Of a stretch of DNA of 64,000 nucleotides, positions 62,579 through 64,000 are shown piece after piece. Origin of the DNA: Planctomycetota bacterium (GTDB lineage Bacteria; Planctomycetota; Planctomycetia; Pirellulales; UBA7805); contig QQVP01000064.1 of NCBI GenBank assembly GCA_003389215.1, positions 29,565-93,564 on the forward strand, given 5' to 3'. The first letter of the stretch is position 1; the number at the start of each line of letters is the position of its first letter. The translations under genes were made by a program, and so were the position numbers. The notes below the pieces were generated by a model. That model was not told the DNA's origin. It was given only the letters and a program-made list of their open reading frames with translations, and did not search any database.

Positions 62579-64000
62579 CTAGATAATCCCAGCCAGCGGA
62601 CCGCCCGCCGTCGCCAGGCGTTCCACCCGCCGGGCCACCTCCGCGTCCGGCACCATCGCCGGGGCGTGATGCGGCTTGATGCGGGCGTCGATCACCAGCG
62701 AGCCCTGACAGCCCCAGTGCTTCTCGTGGATGTCGGCCCGCGTGCCGTAGATGTCGGCCGCCGGATTGCTCCGCGTGAACGTGACCCAAAGAAAGTTGCG
62801 CTCGCCAGCCGCGGTAAACTCAGCATCGTCGACGACGACCACCAGCGGAAAGCCGCCGACCCCGCCCGCGTCGAAGTGGTCGCAGAACGCGTCCAGGCTG
62901 GCCACCTCCGCGGCGGCCGGACCCCGCACCGCCAACACGCCGGGAAACACGACCCGCGGCTCGGCGAACCCGGAGGGTAGCGTGAATCCGCCGGGTAGCG
63001 AGTGGGGCAGTTCACGCTGCGGCTGCCCCACCGCGGCGATCACGACCTTCGAGCCTTCGTTCAGTCCGCTGCCGGAATAGTCGAGCGTGTCGATCGTCGT
63101 CTTCGTTTGAAAATGAACGTCGCGCCGCCAATCGACGCGCCGCAGGATGTGCTGGAAGAAGGCGGGGATGTCGTGGATGTCGAGCGGAGACTCGCGCTCC
63201 TCGGCCGTAATCCACAGGTACTTGGCCAACGAGAGCTGCCCCTGACCCAAGATCGCGTTGGCCTGCGTCAGCAGCTCCTGCGGCCGGGTCGTTTCGGCGA
63301 AGGGAACGTACCGCTCGCTGCCGATGGCCAGCAGCAACGGGTGAACCCCCGCCGCGTCGACCGCGTGGACGGCCCGCACGCCCGGGATGACCGTGGGAAT
63401 CACCGGGCCGGTCAGGTCGTGGATCAACTGACCGAATATCGTGTCTTCTTGCGGCGGCCGACCGACCACGGTGAAGGGCCACACGGCGTCGCGGCGGTGA
63501 TAGACGTGTTCGACCCGCAGCACGGGAAAGTCGTGGGCCAGACTGTAGTAGCCCAGGTGATCGCCGAAGGGGCCCTCCGGCAACATCTTGTCGGGAATGA
63601 CCGTGCCGCAGATGCAGAAGTCAGCGTCGGCCGCCAGCGGCAGCGAATCGCTCCGGCGAATCATCCGCACGCGTCGCCCGGCCAGCGCCCCCGCGAAACG
63701 CAATTCGGAAAAGCCCTCGGGCAGCGGCATCACCGCGGCCACGTTCATGGCGGGTGGCCCGCCGACGAAGATGTTCACACGAAACGGTTCACCTCGCTCC
63801 AGGGCGGCCGTCTGATGCACGCCAATGCCGCGGTGCAGTTGATAGTGCAGCCCGATCTCGCGATTCGCCTCGTACTCGTTGCCCGAGAGCTGAATGCGAT
63901 ACATGCCCAAGTTCGAGTTGGCCAGACCGGGTCGCCGCACGTCTTCGGTATAGACCTGGGGCAGGGTCACAAAGGCCCCGCCGTCGTCGGGCCAGGAAAC
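62579..64000 (-). CDS. UbiD-family decarboxylase, N-terminus beyond the window
   Basis: The frame stays open to the window edge, giving at least 473 residues of a UbiD-type prenylated-flavin decarboxylase (partner UbiX). Recognisable segments are LQLSGNEYEANREIGLHYQLHR-like, VNIFVGGPPAMNVAAVMPLPEG, EGPFGDHLGYYSLAHDFPVL with the catalytic Glu-type acid residues, and the C-terminal TRADIHEKHWGCQGSLVIDARIK. The family makes menaquinone or ubiquinone precursors or acts on aromatic acids; with only the C-terminal part, the substrate cannot be told. The start codon is outside the window. Confidence 0.88.
   Translation of the reverse strand, partial: VSWPDDGGAFVTLPQVYTEDVRRPGLANSNLGMYRIQLSGNEYEANREIGLHYQLHRGIGVHQTAALERGEPFRVNIFVGGPPAMNVAAVMPLPEGFSELRFAGALAGRRVRMIRRSDSLPLAADADFCICGTVIPDKMLPEGPFGDHLGYYSLAHDFPVLRVEHVYHRRDAVWPFTVVGRPPQEDTIFGQLIHDLTGPVIPTVIPGVRAVHAVDAAGVHPLLLAIGSERYVPFAETTRPQELLTQANAILGQGQLSLAKYLWITAEERESPLDIHDIPAFFQHILRRVDWRRDVHFQTKTTIDTLDYSGSGLNEGSKVVIAAVGQPQRELPHSLPGGFTLPSGFAEPRVVFPGVLAVRGPAAAEVASLDAFCDHFDAGGVGGFPLVVVVDDAEFTAAGERNFLWVTFTRSNPAADIYGTRADIHEKHWGCQGSLVIDARIKPHHAPAMVPDAEVARRVERLATAGGPLAGII

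Overview
The window looks like chromosome from a GC-rich planctomycete, most likely of the Pirellulales. The evidence is a cytoplasmic sulfur-assimilation pair, an ECF sigma factor linked to a Ser/Thr kinase, a ceramidase-like enzyme, a secreted sulfatase, MORN/CAP proteins, a secreted proline-rich protein with a GYYPT-W-W motif, and weak or absent Shine-Dalgarno sites before many starts. No rRNA, tRNA, CRISPR array, insertion sequence with a transposase, or prophage was seen. The taxonomic call is inference from gene content.

Region 1 (1-22.6 kb) is mostly housekeeping and signalling: the end of hemL, an MMPL-type exporter, a TMTC-like membrane TPR protein, cysH with an Rrf2 regulator, a C-terminal processing protease, type I glutamine synthetase, a ParDE toxin-antitoxin pair, mtnA, an AGE-family epimerase, a 7Fe ferredoxin, a single-chain sigma factor-kinase fusion, a ceramidase-like enzyme, two tandem zinc-ribbon membrane proteins, DoxX, and an HdeD-like gene with an apparent frameshift.

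Region 2 (22.7-54 kb) is the main accessory block: a large exosortase-linked exopolysaccharide locus. The minus-strand arm carries an initiating sugar-phosphate transferase, three GT4 and one GT2 glycosyltransferases, a GDP-mannose 6-dehydrogenase-like enzyme, three glutamine-dependent asparagine synthetase-like amidotransferases, a heparinase II/III-alginate lyase-like protein, a parallel beta-helix protein, a FemAB-like acyltransferase, a deacetylase, an O-antigen ligase-like polymerase, a proline-rich secreted protein and a Wza-type export lipoprotein. A second deacetylase lies at the left edge on the plus strand. Diverging from a 0.9 kb intergenic region on the plus strand are an exosortase, a Wzc-type tyrosine kinase/chain-length regulator with a Tyr-rich tail, and an EpsI-like protein. 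Together they could make, modify, polymerise and export an acidic, partly amidated polysaccharide and process exosortase-targeted surface proteins; no PEP-CTERM substrate was seen in the window.

Region 3 (54-64 kb) holds a small repeat-like element with inverted ends, a LOG-family protein, a prepilin peptidase domain lacking the protease half, two tandem MORN-CAP secreted proteins, a sulfatase behind a perfect palindrome, a YndJ/DUF1990 pair and the start-truncated (window-edge) UbiD-type decarboxylase.

All functions are read from motifs and family knowledge; no database search was run. Promoters, terminators and repeat elements were found by eye.
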